From positions 124,001 through 188,000 of the forward strand of contig JAOPXN010000070.1 of assembly GCA_025965155.1 (NCBI GenBank): a stretch of 64,000 nt of DNA, in the 5' to 3' direction. This document shows, in pieces, positions 27,130 through 35,414 of the stretch. A program made the translations under genes and the position numbers. Below the pieces are notes generated by a model. It had not been told where the DNA came from. It saw nothing but the letters and a program-made list of their open reading frames with translations, and made no database searches. The stretch comes from Propionibacteriaceae bacterium (GTDB taxonomy: Bacteria; Actinomycetota; Actinomycetes; Propionibacteriales; Propionibacteriaceae). The stretch's first letter is position 1. Each line of letters starts with the position of its first letter.

Positions 27130-28424
27130 GAGGATGCCTTGCTGGTGCGCTTCGCCGCCGCCCGCTTTCCCGGCGTTCGCTTGGCCGCCTTCTTCGCCGG
27201 CGCAGCGGCTACGGCTTTCGATGAAGCGGCACGTTTCGATGAAGCGGCCCGTTTGGAGGGAGCGGCCTGCTCGGACGAAGCGGCGCGTTTGGATGAAACG
27301 GCGCGTTTGGACGCCGTCTCGGCATGCGAGGCCGCCTGCGGCGCCTGTTGATCCGAGGGCGCCTCCGGCGCAGGTCGATCCGAGGACGCCTCCGGCGCAG
27401 GTCGGTCCGAGGGCGCTTCCGGCGCGGGTCGTTCCGAGCTCGCCGGCGCCACCGCCGTCGCCCGCGTCTGTGCTGCCTTGGCGCCCGTCGATCGCGGTGT
27501 CCGGGTTACCTTCTTGGCCGGCGTGGCGGTCCGATTCTGCAACGCCTTGACGGTCTGTTCGAACACGTCGTCGTCATCCATCCGACGCAGTTCCTCGGTG
27601 ACCAGGTCGCTGACGTCGCGACGCTTCAGTGCCACTAACCGGTTCGGCTGTCCCGGCACCGTGTAGGAGGCCAGCAGCCCATCCGGGCGGGTAATGGCAA
27701 TGTCACCGGCAGCGGTGGTCATCCTGACCGCGGTGATCCCGGGCCCACCTGTGTTGCCCCGTTCCACCGGCACCTTCAGCCTGCTCTCCAGCCAGGCAGC
27801 GAGAAGCGCCGCGGAGGCGTTCCCGCGCTCGGCCTCGACCCGTACCCCTTTGACCTTCGCCGGGTACTGGTCAAGAGCGGCCGCGAGCAGCGCTCGCCAC
27901 GGGGTCAGCCGGGTCCAGCTGAGGTCGGTGTCGCCCGGCGTGTAGTTCTCGGCGCGGGCCCGGAGCGCGGCCATCGGCCGCGGCGTACCCATGGCATCGG
28001 TGATCCGGCGGACCGCCAGCTGGGCGAGCTGGTCGTTGGCCGGATTGGTCGGACCCTTGCCCGGCCACCAGATCACCACCGGGGAGTCCGGCAGCAACAA
28101 CGGGCGGATCACCGAGGCAGGATGTTGTGCGATGGCGCCGCGCATCCGGACCACCACCACCTCACCGGGGGTGCCTTCGCCGATCCGGACCTGAGCATCC
28201 AAGGAGGCTTCGCGACCGCTCGCGGTGACCACCAGCAGAATCCGCGACGGATGTTCCCGGCTGGCGTCCGTGCTCGCCTTCAGTGCCGTCTCGTACCCCT
28301 GCTCGTCGCAGACGATGATCAAGGTCAGCACCATGCCCATCGCCGGGCTACCGGCGCTGCGACGTGCCTGCAACAGAGCTGCGGAGATCTTGGATGAGTT
28401 GGTTCCTTCGAGGTCGATCACCAT
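27126..28424 (-). CDS. opcA: glucose-6-phosphate dehydrogenase assembly protein OpcA with repetitive Lys/Ser/Ala tail
   Basis: OpcA is needed for assembly and redox activation of Zwf. The conserved domain covers about residues 1-300, with GTNSSKISAALLQARR, ADSPVVIWWPG-type text (LLPDSPVVIWWPGKGP) and DLSWTRLTPWRALLAAALDQ. It is followed by about 130 extra residues: three RPAPEAPSD-like units, then SKRAASS units, then a Lys/Ala/Arg-rich end (AAKRTPGKRAAAKRT). The tail is absent from ordinary OpcA and resembles the tails on UvrA and the HTH protein in this window. It has an 18-bp gap from zwf. Confidence 0.92.
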   Translation of the reverse strand: MVIDLEGTNSSKISAALLQARRSAGSPAMGMVLTLIIVCDEQGYETALKASTDASREHPSRILLVVTASGREASLDAQVRIGEGTPGEVVVVRMRGAIAQHPASVIRPLLLPDSPVVIWWPGKGPTNPANDQLAQLAVRRITDAMGTPRPMAALRARAENYTPGDTDLSWTRLTPWRALLAAALDQYPAKVKGVRVEAERGNASAALLAAWLESRLKVPVERGNTGGPGITAVRMTTAAGDIAITRPDGLLASYTVPGQPNRLVALKRRDVSDLVTEELRRMDDDDVFEQTVKALQNRTATPAKKVTRTPRSTGAKAAQTRATAVAPASSERPAPEAPSDRPAPEASSDRPAPEAPSDQQAPQAASHAETASKRAVSSKRAASSEQAAPSKRAASSKRAASSKAVAAAPAKKAAKRTPGKRAAAKRTSKASS

Positions 28425-28442
28425 GATCTGTTCAGGTCTCCT

Positions 28443-29981
28443 TTAGGGCCGGCGCCAGGTGAAGCCGTCGCGGGCGATCATCTCATCGGCGCTCCGCGGT
28501 CCCCAGCTGCCGGCATCGTAGTCACTGGGCCGCTCGTCCGAGGCGGCCCAGAAGTCGAGGATCGGGTCGAGGATCTGCCAGGACAGCTCCACTTCCTCGT
28601 GCTGCGGGAACAGCGGCGGGTCACCGAGCAGCACGTCCAAGATCAACCGCTCGTACGCCTCCGGCGACGACTCGGTGAACGACCCACCGTAGGCGAAGTC
28701 CATGTTCACCTCCCGGATCTCCATCTGGGTCCCGGGTACCTTGGCGCCGAAGCGCAGCGTGACGCCCTCGTCCGGCTGGATCCGAAGCACCAAAGCGTTG
28801 TAGCCCAGCTCCTCGGTGTCGGTGGCGGTGAAAGGCAGGTGCGGGGCCCGCTTGAAGCCGAGCGCGATCTCAGTCACCCGGCGGGCCAGCCGCTTGCCGG
28901 TACGCAGGTAGAAGGGCACACCGGCCCAGCGCCGGTTGTCGATGTCGACCCGGATTGCAGCATAGGTTTCGGTCTTGGTGTCGGCCGGAATCCCCTTCTC
29001 TTCCAGGTATCCGACCACCTTCTCCCCGCCCTGCCAGCCGCCCACGTAACGGCCGCGCGCGGTGTGCAGGTCCATCCGTTTCGGCGGTCGCACCGCCGCC
29101 AGGATCTTCTGCTTCTCGGCTCGCAGCTGGCGTGCATCGAACGAGGTTGGTTCCTCCATCGCGGTCAGCGCCAGCAGCTGGAGCAGGTGGTTCTGGATCA
29201 CGTCCCGCGCGATACCGATGCCGTCGAAGTAACCAGCCCGACCACCGATGCCGATGTCCTCGGCCATGGTGATCTGCACATGGTCGACGTAGTTATTGTT
29301 CCAAACCGGCTCGAACAGCTGGTTGGCGAACCGCAGCGCCATCATGTTCTGCACGGTTTCCTTGCCCAGGTAGTGATCGATCCGGAACACCGACGAGGAA
29401 GGGAACACACTGGAGACGACCTGGTTCAGCTCGCGGGCGCTCGCCAGGTCATGTCCAAACGGCTTCTCGATCACGACCCGGCTCCACCGGCCCTGCTGCT
29501 CCTCGGCGAAGCCATGATCACGAAGCTGTCCGACCACGGTCGGGAACAGGCTCGGCGGGATCGAGAGGTAGAAGGCGTGGTTGCCACCGGTACCGCGGGC
29601 CTCGTCCAGGTCGGCGATGGTCGACTTGAGCCGGGAGAACGACTCGTCGTCACCGATCTCACCGGAGACGAACCGGATTCCCTCGGAGAGCTGCTTCCAC
29701 ACCTCCTCCCGAAACGGCGTCCGAGCATGCTCCTTGACCGCGGCATGCACGATCTGGGCGAAGTCTTGATCCTCCCAGTCGCGTCGAGCGAAACCGACCA
29801 GCGCGAACCCTGGTGGCAGCAGACCCCGGTTGGCCAGGTCGTAGACCGCCGGCATCAGCTTCTTGGTGGCCAGGTCGCCGGTGACCCCGAAGATCACCAG
29901 TACGCACGGGCCAGCAATCCGCGGAAGTCGACGGTCCTGCGGGTCACGTAACGGGTTCGGCCGGTCGTCGCTCAAGATCAC
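28443..29981 (-). CDS. zwf: glucose-6-phosphate 1-dehydrogenase
   Basis: Oxidises glucose 6-phosphate to 6-phosphogluconolactone with NADP. The 512-residue protein has the Rossmann motif VIFGVTGDLATKKLMPA, the substrate block RIDHYLGKETVQNMM and the KPFG motif. All are complete. GTG 29981 (MILSDDRPNPLRD) is the likely start, immediately after the tal stop at 29984. It is co-transcribed with tal upstream and opcA downstream, and depends on OpcA in cyanobacteria and actinobacteria. Confidence 0.97.
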   Translation of the reverse strand: MILSDDRPNPLRDPQDRRLPRIAGPCVLVIFGVTGDLATKKLMPAVYDLANRGLLPPGFALVGFARRDWEDQDFAQIVHAAVKEHARTPFREEVWKQLSEGIRFVSGEIGDDESFSRLKSTIADLDEARGTGGNHAFYLSIPPSLFPTVVGQLRDHGFAEEQQGRWSRVVIEKPFGHDLASARELNQVVSSVFPSSSVFRIDHYLGKETVQNMMALRFANQLFEPVWNNNYVDHVQITMAEDIGIGGRAGYFDGIGIARDVIQNHLLQLLALTAMEEPTSFDARQLRAEKQKILAAVRPPKRMDLHTARGRYVGGWQGGEKVVGYLEEKGIPADTKTETYAAIRVDIDNRRWAGVPFYLRTGKRLARRVTEIALGFKRAPHLPFTATDTEELGYNALVLRIQPDEGVTLRFGAKVPGTQMEIREVNMDFAYGGSFTESSPEAYERLILDVLLGDPPLFPQHEEVELSWQILDPILDFWAASDERPSDYDAGSWGPRSADEMIARDGFTWRRP

Positions 29982-29983
29982 TA

Positions 29984-31108
29984 TCAGCTGTCCTTCGGGT
30001 CCGGGCTGTCGCCCTTGAGCGCCTTGCTCACGGTCTCCACCAGCTCGGCCCAGGACTTGTTGAACTTATCGACGCCCTCATCCTCCAGCACCTTGACGAC
30101 GTCGTCGAAGTCGACCCCGACCGCGGCCAACGCGTCCATCACCTGCTGGGCGTCAGCCGCCGTACCGCTCACCTTGTCACCCTCGACCACGCCGTGGTCA
30201 GCGAAGGCATCAAGGGTCTTGCGCGGCATCGTGTTGACGGTGCCGGCGACCACCAGCTCGGTGACATACAGGGTGTCCGGCAACGCCGGGTCCTTCACCC
30301 CGGTGGACGCCCACAGCGGACGCTGCGCCCGGGCACCCTGCTCGGCCAGCTTGGCGAACCGGTCGGAGCCGAACGCCTCGGTGAACAGGGCATAGGCGAG
30401 CCGAGCGTTCGCGATCGCCGCCTTGCTCTTCAGCGCCTTCGCCTCGTCGGTTCCGATCGCGTCCAGCCGTTTGTCCACCTCGCTGTCCACCCGGGACACG
30501 AAGAACGAGGCAACCGAGTGGATCTTGCTCAGATCGTGCCCCGCAGCGGCCGCCTGCTCCAGACCGGTGAGGTAGGCGTCGATGACCTCCCGGTACCGGT
30601 CCAGCGCAAAGATCAGGGTCACATTGACGCTGATCCCGGCGCCGATGGTCTGCGCGATAGCGGAGAGTCCCTCCTTGGTGGCAGGGATCTTGATCAAGGC
30701 GTTCGGACGGTCGACCAGCTCCCACAGCTCCTTGGCCTGGTGGATGGTGCCGTCGGTGTCCCGGGCCAGGCCCGGCTCGACCTCGATTGAGACCCGTCCG
30801 TCGACGCCGTCGGTGGCAGCCGCGGTCTCGGTGAAAGCGTCACAGGCGTTCCGTACGTCGGTCGTGGTGATCGCTGTGATCGCCTCCTCCACGGACACAC
30901 CCCGAGACTTCAGCTCGTTCACCTGGTCGTTGTAGGTCTCACCCTTGGCCAGCGCGCTGGCGAAGATGGTCGGGTTGGTGGTCACCCCGACGACATAGAA
31001 GTCCGAGATCAGCCGCGCGAGCTCGCCGGTGACAAGCAGCTCCCGTGACAGGTCATCGAGCCAGATAGACACCCCCGCGTCCGCGAGGGCCTTCAGTCGA
31101 TCACTCAT
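29984..31108 (-). CDS. tal: transaldolase
   Basis: Transfers a dihydroxyacetone unit between sugar phosphates in the non-oxidative pentose phosphate branch. The 374-residue actinobacterial-type enzyme has [11 protein letters not shown], the Schiff-base lysine Lys140 in IKIPATKEG, and [10 protein letters not shown]. It is in a tight operon with zwf (two-base gap) and tkt (50-bp gap). ATG 31108 opens [12 protein letters not shown]. Confidence 0.96.
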   Translation of the reverse strand: MSDRLKALADAGVSIWLDDLSRELLVTGELARLISDFYVVGVTTNPTIFASALAKGETYNDQVNELKSRGVSVEEAITAITTTDVRNACDAFTETAAATDGVDGRVSIEVEPGLARDTDGTIHQAKELWELVDRPNALIKIPATKEGLSAIAQTIGAGISVNVTLIFALDRYREVIDAYLTGLEQAAAAGHDLSKIHSVASFFVSRVDSEVDKRLDAIGTDEAKALKSKAAIANARLAYALFTEAFGSDRFAKLAEQGARAQRPLWASTGVKDPALPDTLYVTELVVAGTVNTMPRKTLDAFADHGVVEGDKVSGTAADAQQVMDALAAVGVDFDDVVKVLEDEGVDKFNKSWAELVETVSKALKGDSPDPKDS

Positions 31109-31158
31109 GATGCTCCTAACTCAGATCAGGCTCTCCGCGTCGGAGGGCCAGCGGCCTA

Positions 31159-33360
31159 TCAGTCGCGTTCGTTGGTGGCAGTACCCGGATTAGCGACGTC
31201 GTCACCAGGGCCGATCCCACCATGGGGCGAGGTGGCGACAGAGGCGTCGGTACCCACAGCCTGGATGCTGTCCTTGGCGGCGGCAGCGACAGCCTCGGGG
31301 GTGAAACCGAACTCACGGAACAAGGTCGCGGCGTCGGCGCTGGCGCCGAAATGGCCGATGCTGACGGTACGCCCGGCGTCGCCGACGATCTCCCGCCAGC
31401 CCTGCGGCACTCCCGCTTCCACACTGACCCGGGCCCGGATCGACGGCGGGATCACCGAGTCGCGGTAGGACTGGTCCTGCTCGTCAAACCACTCACGGCA
31501 CGGCATCGAGACCACCCGCGCGGCGATGCCGTCGGCAGCCAGTAGCTTCTGCGCCTCGACCGCGAGCTGGACCTCGGAGCCGGTACCGATCAAGATCACG
31601 TCCGGCTCGCCGTCGGAGTCCTTCAGCACGTAGCCGCCCTGGGCCACACCGGAGACGTCGGCGAAGCCGTCCTCGCCGCGGGGGAAGACCGGCAGGTTCT
31701 GCCGGGTCAGGGCCAGGCCGGCCGGCCGGTCGGTGTGCTCGAGGATCGTCTTCCAGGCGATCGCCGTCTCGTTGGCGTCGCCCGGCCGGACCACGTCCAG
31801 GCCGGGAATAGCACGCAACGCGGCCAGATGCTCGATCGGCTGGTGGGTCGGGCCGTCCTCGCCGAGACCGATCGAGTCGTGGGTCCAGACGTACGTGACG
31901 GGAAGCTTCATCAGCGCGGCCAGCCGGACCGCCGGGCGCATGTAGTCGCTGAACACCAAGAAGGTGCCGCCGTACGGGCGGGTGCCGCCGTGCAGCACGA
32001 TGCCGTTCATGATCGAGCCCATGGCGTGCTCGCGGATACCGAAGTGCAGCACCCGGCCGTACTCGTTGCCTGGCCAGTGCTTGGTCTGCCGCTCGCTGGG
32101 CAGGAAGCTGGGCTCGCCCTCGGGCGTGGTGTTGTTGGACTCGGCCAGGTCGGCCGACCCGCCCCACAGCTCAGGCAGCTCGGGAGCGATCGCGGTCAGC
32201 ACCTCACCGGATGCCTTGCGGGTGGCCACGCCCTTCGGGTCGGCCGGGTATGTCGGCAGCGCCGACTCCCAGCCCTCGGGCAGCGCACGGCTGCTCAACC
32301 GCTCGAGGAGCTGGTAGCGCTCCGGGTTGGCCGACTTCCAGGCATCGAACGCCTTCCGCCACTCGGCCTCGGCCCTCTCGCCGCGTTCCCTGAGCTCGCG
32401 GGTGTGCGCGATCACCTCGTCGGAGACCTCGAACGTCTTCTCCGGGTCGAAGCCGAGGATCTCCTTGGTGGCTGCGACCTCTTCGTTGCCGAGCGCTGCG
32501 CCGTGAGCCTTGCCGGTGTTCTGCAGCTTCGGTGCGGGCCAGCCGATGATGGTCCGCAAGTTGATGAAGGTCGGCTTGTCTGTGACCGCGCGGCCGGCTT
32601 CAAGCGCCTGCTGCAGCGCGGCGACGTTCTCGGTGTAGGTGGTCTCGCCGTTGGTCCAGTCCACTGTGTGCACGTCCCAGCCGTACGCGCGGTACCGCGC
32701 CGCCACGTCCTCGGTCAGGGCGATGTTGGTGTCATCCTCGATGGAGATCTGGTTGTTGTCGTAGATCAACGTCAGGTTGCCGACCGCCTGGGTGCCGGCC
32801 AGCGACGACGCTTCGGAGGAGACGCCCTCCTCGATGTCCCCGTCGGAGGCGATGCAGTAGATGTGGTGGTCGAAAGGCGAGCTGCCGGCGGGGGCCTCCG
32901 GGTCGAACAGGCCGCGCTCACGCCGTGAAGCCATTGCCATGCCGACCGCGTTGCCGATGCCCTGGCCCAGCGGGCCGGTGGTGACCTCGACGCCCGTGGT
33001 GTGACCGTGCTCCGGGTGGCCGGGGGTCAGCGAGCCCCAGGTGCGCAACGACTTCAGGTCGTCCAGCTCAAGGCCGAACCCGCCCAGGTAGAGCTGGATG
33101 TAGAGGGTAAGACTGGAGTGACCAGCGCTGAGCACGAACCGGTCACGGCCGATCCAGCTGGGGTCGTTCGGGTTGTGCCGCATCACCTTCTGGAACAGCA
33201 GGTAGGCCACCGGAGCCAGACTCATGGCGGTGCCGGGGTGGCCGTTACCGACCTTCTGGACTGCGTCAGCGGCCAGCAACCGTACGGTGTCGACGGCGCG
33301 CGAGTCGAGGTCGGTCCAGCCGTCGGGAAGTAGTGTCTGGCTGGTGGAGGTGTCGGTCAC
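31159..33360 (-). CDS. tkt: transketolase
   Basis: A thiamine-diphosphate enzyme that moves two-carbon units between sugar phosphates. In 733 residues there is the first domain with GHPGTAMSLAP, the ThDP motif CIASDGDIEEGVSSEAS through NNQIS, the pyrimidine domain with HDSIGLGEDGPTHQPIEHLA (seen as SIGLGEDGPTHQP), and the C-terminal domain MPCREWFDEQ. The start is GTG 33360 (MTDTSTSQTLLP), with GGAAGGA about 11 nt upstream. It is the first gene of the pentose phosphate operon, divergent from ctaB. Confidence 0.97.
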   Translation of the reverse strand: MTDTSTSQTLLPDGWTDLDSRAVDTVRLLAADAVQKVGNGHPGTAMSLAPVAYLLFQKVMRHNPNDPSWIGRDRFVLSAGHSSLTLYIQLYLGGFGLELDDLKSLRTWGSLTPGHPEHGHTTGVEVTTGPLGQGIGNAVGMAMASRRERGLFDPEAPAGSSPFDHHIYCIASDGDIEEGVSSEASSLAGTQAVGNLTLIYDNNQISIEDDTNIALTEDVAARYRAYGWDVHTVDWTNGETTYTENVAALQQALEAGRAVTDKPTFINLRTIIGWPAPKLQNTGKAHGAALGNEEVAATKEILGFDPEKTFEVSDEVIAHTRELRERGERAEAEWRKAFDAWKSANPERYQLLERLSSRALPEGWESALPTYPADPKGVATRKASGEVLTAIAPELPELWGGSADLAESNNTTPEGEPSFLPSERQTKHWPGNEYGRVLHFGIREHAMGSIMNGIVLHGGTRPYGGTFLVFSDYMRPAVRLAALMKLPVTYVWTHDSIGLGEDGPTHQPIEHLAALRAIPGLDVVRPGDANETAIAWKTILEHTDRPAGLALTRQNLPVFPRGEDGFADVSGVAQGGYVLKDSDGEPDVILIGTGSEVQLAVEAQKLLAADGIAARVVSMPCREWFDEQDQSYRDSVIPPSIRARVSVEAGVPQGWREIVGDAGRTVSIGHFGASADAATLFREFGFTPEAVAAAAKDSIQAVGTDASVATSPHGGIGPGDDVANPGTATNERD

Positions 33361-33562
33361 GAATGAAGTCCTTCCGGGAAACGCCCCGAATCTGCTTCGG
33401 GGCGGGCAATACTCGGGAGCCTACCGGGGTGCCGCCTGCAGGGATACGGGGTCCCGCCCAACTTGGAAATGTGCGTGTCGGAACTCACCTGTGAACGGAA
33501 AGTGCCTTTCCGGAAGCGACGTCATAGACTGCATGGCGTTGCTCTGAGCCCTGGGCATCCCC

Positions 33563-33614
33563 AACGTTGAAAACTGTGCCAACGGTCAAACTGGGCCGAC
33601 GGTCAAAACTGGTG
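33563..33614 (+). repeat. three tandem 17-18 bp repeats upstream of ctaB
   Basis: Units at 33563-33580, 33581-33597 and 33598-33614 share the form RACGKTNAAAACTGNGCC, head to tail with no gaps. They end 10 bp before the chosen ctaB start, in the divergent ctaB/tkt region. They could be a multi-site operator. A small perfect hairpin, GGAAAG-TGC-CTTTCC, lies upstream at 33497-33511. Confidence 0.6.
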
Positions 33615-33623
33615 AGAGGTGTT

Positions 33624-34595
33624 GTGACGAGCGTCGACGTGTCCGGCCCGGTAACGGCTGAGGGTGCCACCTCCGGATCGGTTCAGTCCGACGCAGCCTC
33701 CACCCAGGTACGGGTCCGAGATGTTCTGAGCGCCTACGTCGGACTGACGAAGCCCCGGATCATCGAGCTGCTGTTGGTCACCACCGTGCCGGCCATGTTC
33801 CTTGCGGCCGGCGGGGTCCCCGCGCTGCGCCTTGTGCTTGCCACCATGATCGGCGGCTGCCTGGCCGCGGCCAGCGCCAACGTCTTCAACTGTGTCCTGG
33901 ACCGGGACATCGACGAGCGGATGCGGCGGACCCGACGACGCCCGCTTCCGCGGCACGCGGTCGGCCCGATAGCGGCGACGGTGTTCGGGGCACTGTTGGG
34001 CATTGCCGCCACGCTCTGGCTGGGGTTCTTCGTCAACTGGTTGTCGGCGCTGCTGGCGCTGGGGGCCAACGCTTTCTACGTCTTCGTCTACACGATGTGG
34101 CTGAAGCGACGGACCTCCCAGAACATCGTCTGGGGTGGGATCGCCGGCTGCTTCCCGCCGCTGATCGGGTGGACCGCCGTCACCGGATCGCTGTCCTGGC
34201 CGCCATTCGTGCTTTTCGCCATTGTCTTCTTCTGGACCCCGCCGCACACCTGGGCGCTGGCGCTGCGCTACCGCGAGGACTATGCGGCCGCGGAGGTGCC
34301 GATGCTGCCGGTGGTCATGCCGGCGCCCGCGGTCGCCCGGCGGATCGGCGCCTACTCGGTGCTGACGGTGCTGGCGTCGCTGGCGCTGTGGCCGGTCGCG
34401 GGCACCGGATGGCTGTACCCGTTGGTGGCCGGTCTGACCGGCATCGCTCTGCTGTGGGAGTCGTGGCAGCTGCTGCACCGGGCAGGCCGTGGCTTGGTCG
34501 ACGCCGCACTGAAGCCGATGCGGCTGTTCCACTGGTCGAACTCCTACCTGGCTCTGGTGTTCATCGCCGCCGCTGTCGACCCGCTGCTGCGCTGA
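33624..34595 (+). CDS. ctaB: protoheme IX farnesyltransferase (heme O synthase)
   Basis: Adds the farnesyl group to heme B for terminal oxidases. The UbiA-family membrane protein of about 323 residues has nine or so membrane segments, the prenyl diphosphate motif NVFNCVLDRDIDERMRRT (Asp-rich) and the second acidic loop RYREDYAAAEVPM. The start is uncertain. GTG 33624 is preferred, with GAGAGG just upstream, because earlier in-frame starts (TTG 33567, GTG 33612) fall in or on the tandem repeats. Position opposite tkt is conserved in actinobacteria. SURF1, another oxidase assembly factor, is at 61.2-62.0 kb. Confidence 0.95.
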   Translation: MTSVDVSGPVTAEGATSGSVQSDAASTQVRVRDVLSAYVGLTKPRIIELLLVTTVPAMFLAAGGVPALRLVLATMIGGCLAAASANVFNCVLDRDIDERMRRTRRRPLPRHAVGPIAATVFGALLGIAATLWLGFFVNWLSALLALGANAFYVFVYTMWLKRRTSQNIVWGGIAGCFPPLIGWTAVTGSLSWPPFVLFAIVFFWTPPHTWALALRYREDYAAAEVPMLPVVMPAPAVARRIGAYSVLTVLASLALWPVAGTGWLYPLVAGLTGIALLWESWQLLHRAGRGLVDAALKPMRLFHWSNSYLALVFIAAAVDPLLR

Positions 34596-34655
34596 CCCGG
34601 CCCAAAAGCACACCGAACCCGATCGCCCGGTTAGCTTGATGTCCAGGCCCCTCTG

Positions 34656-35174
34656 ATGGCTCAGTCGGTGGAGCTGCTGCTCGATGCGGCGGCCGAGGAA
34701 CGGATCCGGGCCGAGTGGAGCCTGCTGGCTCAGGCCGGGTTGCCCAGCGAACAGCGAGGCGTTGCGGCCGGACCGCACCGTCCGCACATCACCCTCTACG
34801 CCGCATCGCAGATCCCCGAGGATGCGGACCGGGCGCTGCCTGCGTTGGTTGACGGCTTGGATCTGCACCTCCAGATCGGCGCCTGCCTGTTCTTCGGTTC
34901 CGAGCGCACCGGCCGGTTCATCCTGGTTCGTCAGGTGCCGGCGTCGCGCGAGCTGCTGGACCTGCAACTCAGGGTGACCGAGCGCTGCGGCGGCTCAGCG
35001 CACCGCCAGTTCGGCCCGGGCCGCTGGACCCCCCACGTCACCATGGCTCGGCGGCTGACCGCCGGACAGGCTGCCTCGGCCCTGGAGCTGCTCGGAGCCG
35101 CGGATCCGGTACCGACCTCTGTCACCCGGTGCCGGCGCTGGGACGGGACAGCGCGCGCCGACTGGCTGCTCTGA
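34656..35174 (+). CDS. 2'-5' RNA ligase / phosphodiesterase family protein
   Basis: A 172-residue 2H phosphoesterase-type protein. It has both H-x-[TS]-x motifs, PHITLY (about residue 46) and PHVTMA (about residue 127), spaced as in LigT/2'-5' RNA ligase-like proteins. Members act on 2',3'-cyclic phosphates or 2'-5' bonds in RNA; the cellular substrate is not known here. ATG 34656 has no clear ribosome binding site. It lies 60 bp after ctaB on the same strand. Confidence 0.8.
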   Translation: MAQSVELLLDAAAEERIRAEWSLLAQAGLPSEQRGVAAGPHRPHITLYAASQIPEDADRALPALVDGLDLHLQIGACLFFGSERTGRFILVRQVPASRELLDLQLRVTERCGGSAHRQFGPGRWTPHVTMARRLTAGQAASALELLGAADPVPTSVTRCRRWDGTARADWLL

Positions 35175-35250
35175 GTGGGCTCCCCGAGGACCCCAGCCCT
35201 GATGGCCGTCCCGGTTGTGGTTGCGGTCCGCGCTTACCGGCGTTGCGGGC

Positions 35251-35350
35251 AGGTAACGGCCTTCTCACGCTGGGGCGATGCTGCCGTGTGAGAAGCGTTA
35301 AGCGGCAGTTACACAGCAGACATGGCCGGGTAACTGCGCGGTTCTAGAGT
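35251..35350 (+). promoter_or_regulatory. control region of the SUMT/NnaR-like operon: two inverted repeats and a -10
   Basis: AACGGCCTTCTCAC (35255-35268) is mirrored by GTGAGAAGCGTT (35288-35299), a 12-bp inverted match with a two-base insertion. GTTAC (35308-35312) and GTAAC (35330-35334) form a second inverted pair. TAGAGT (35345-35350) is a plausible -10. GTAAC half-sites are reminiscent of GlnR a-sites, but no full GTNAC-N6-GNAAC box was found. Confidence 0.4.
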
Positions 35351-35414
35351 CGTACGCATCACGCTCGGACCGGCGGAACGGACATCGGTCGCCAGCCAGG
35401 AGTCAGGAGTGATC

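Noticed and set aside
33563-33614. CRISPR-like array
   Set aside because: There are only three adjacent units with no spacers and no cas genes. The same holds for the four units at 26313-26377.
35175-35414. cobalamin riboswitch upstream of the SUMT gene
   Set aside because: The B12-box GCCACTG-type core and the required helices are not visible; only inverted repeats and a -10 are.
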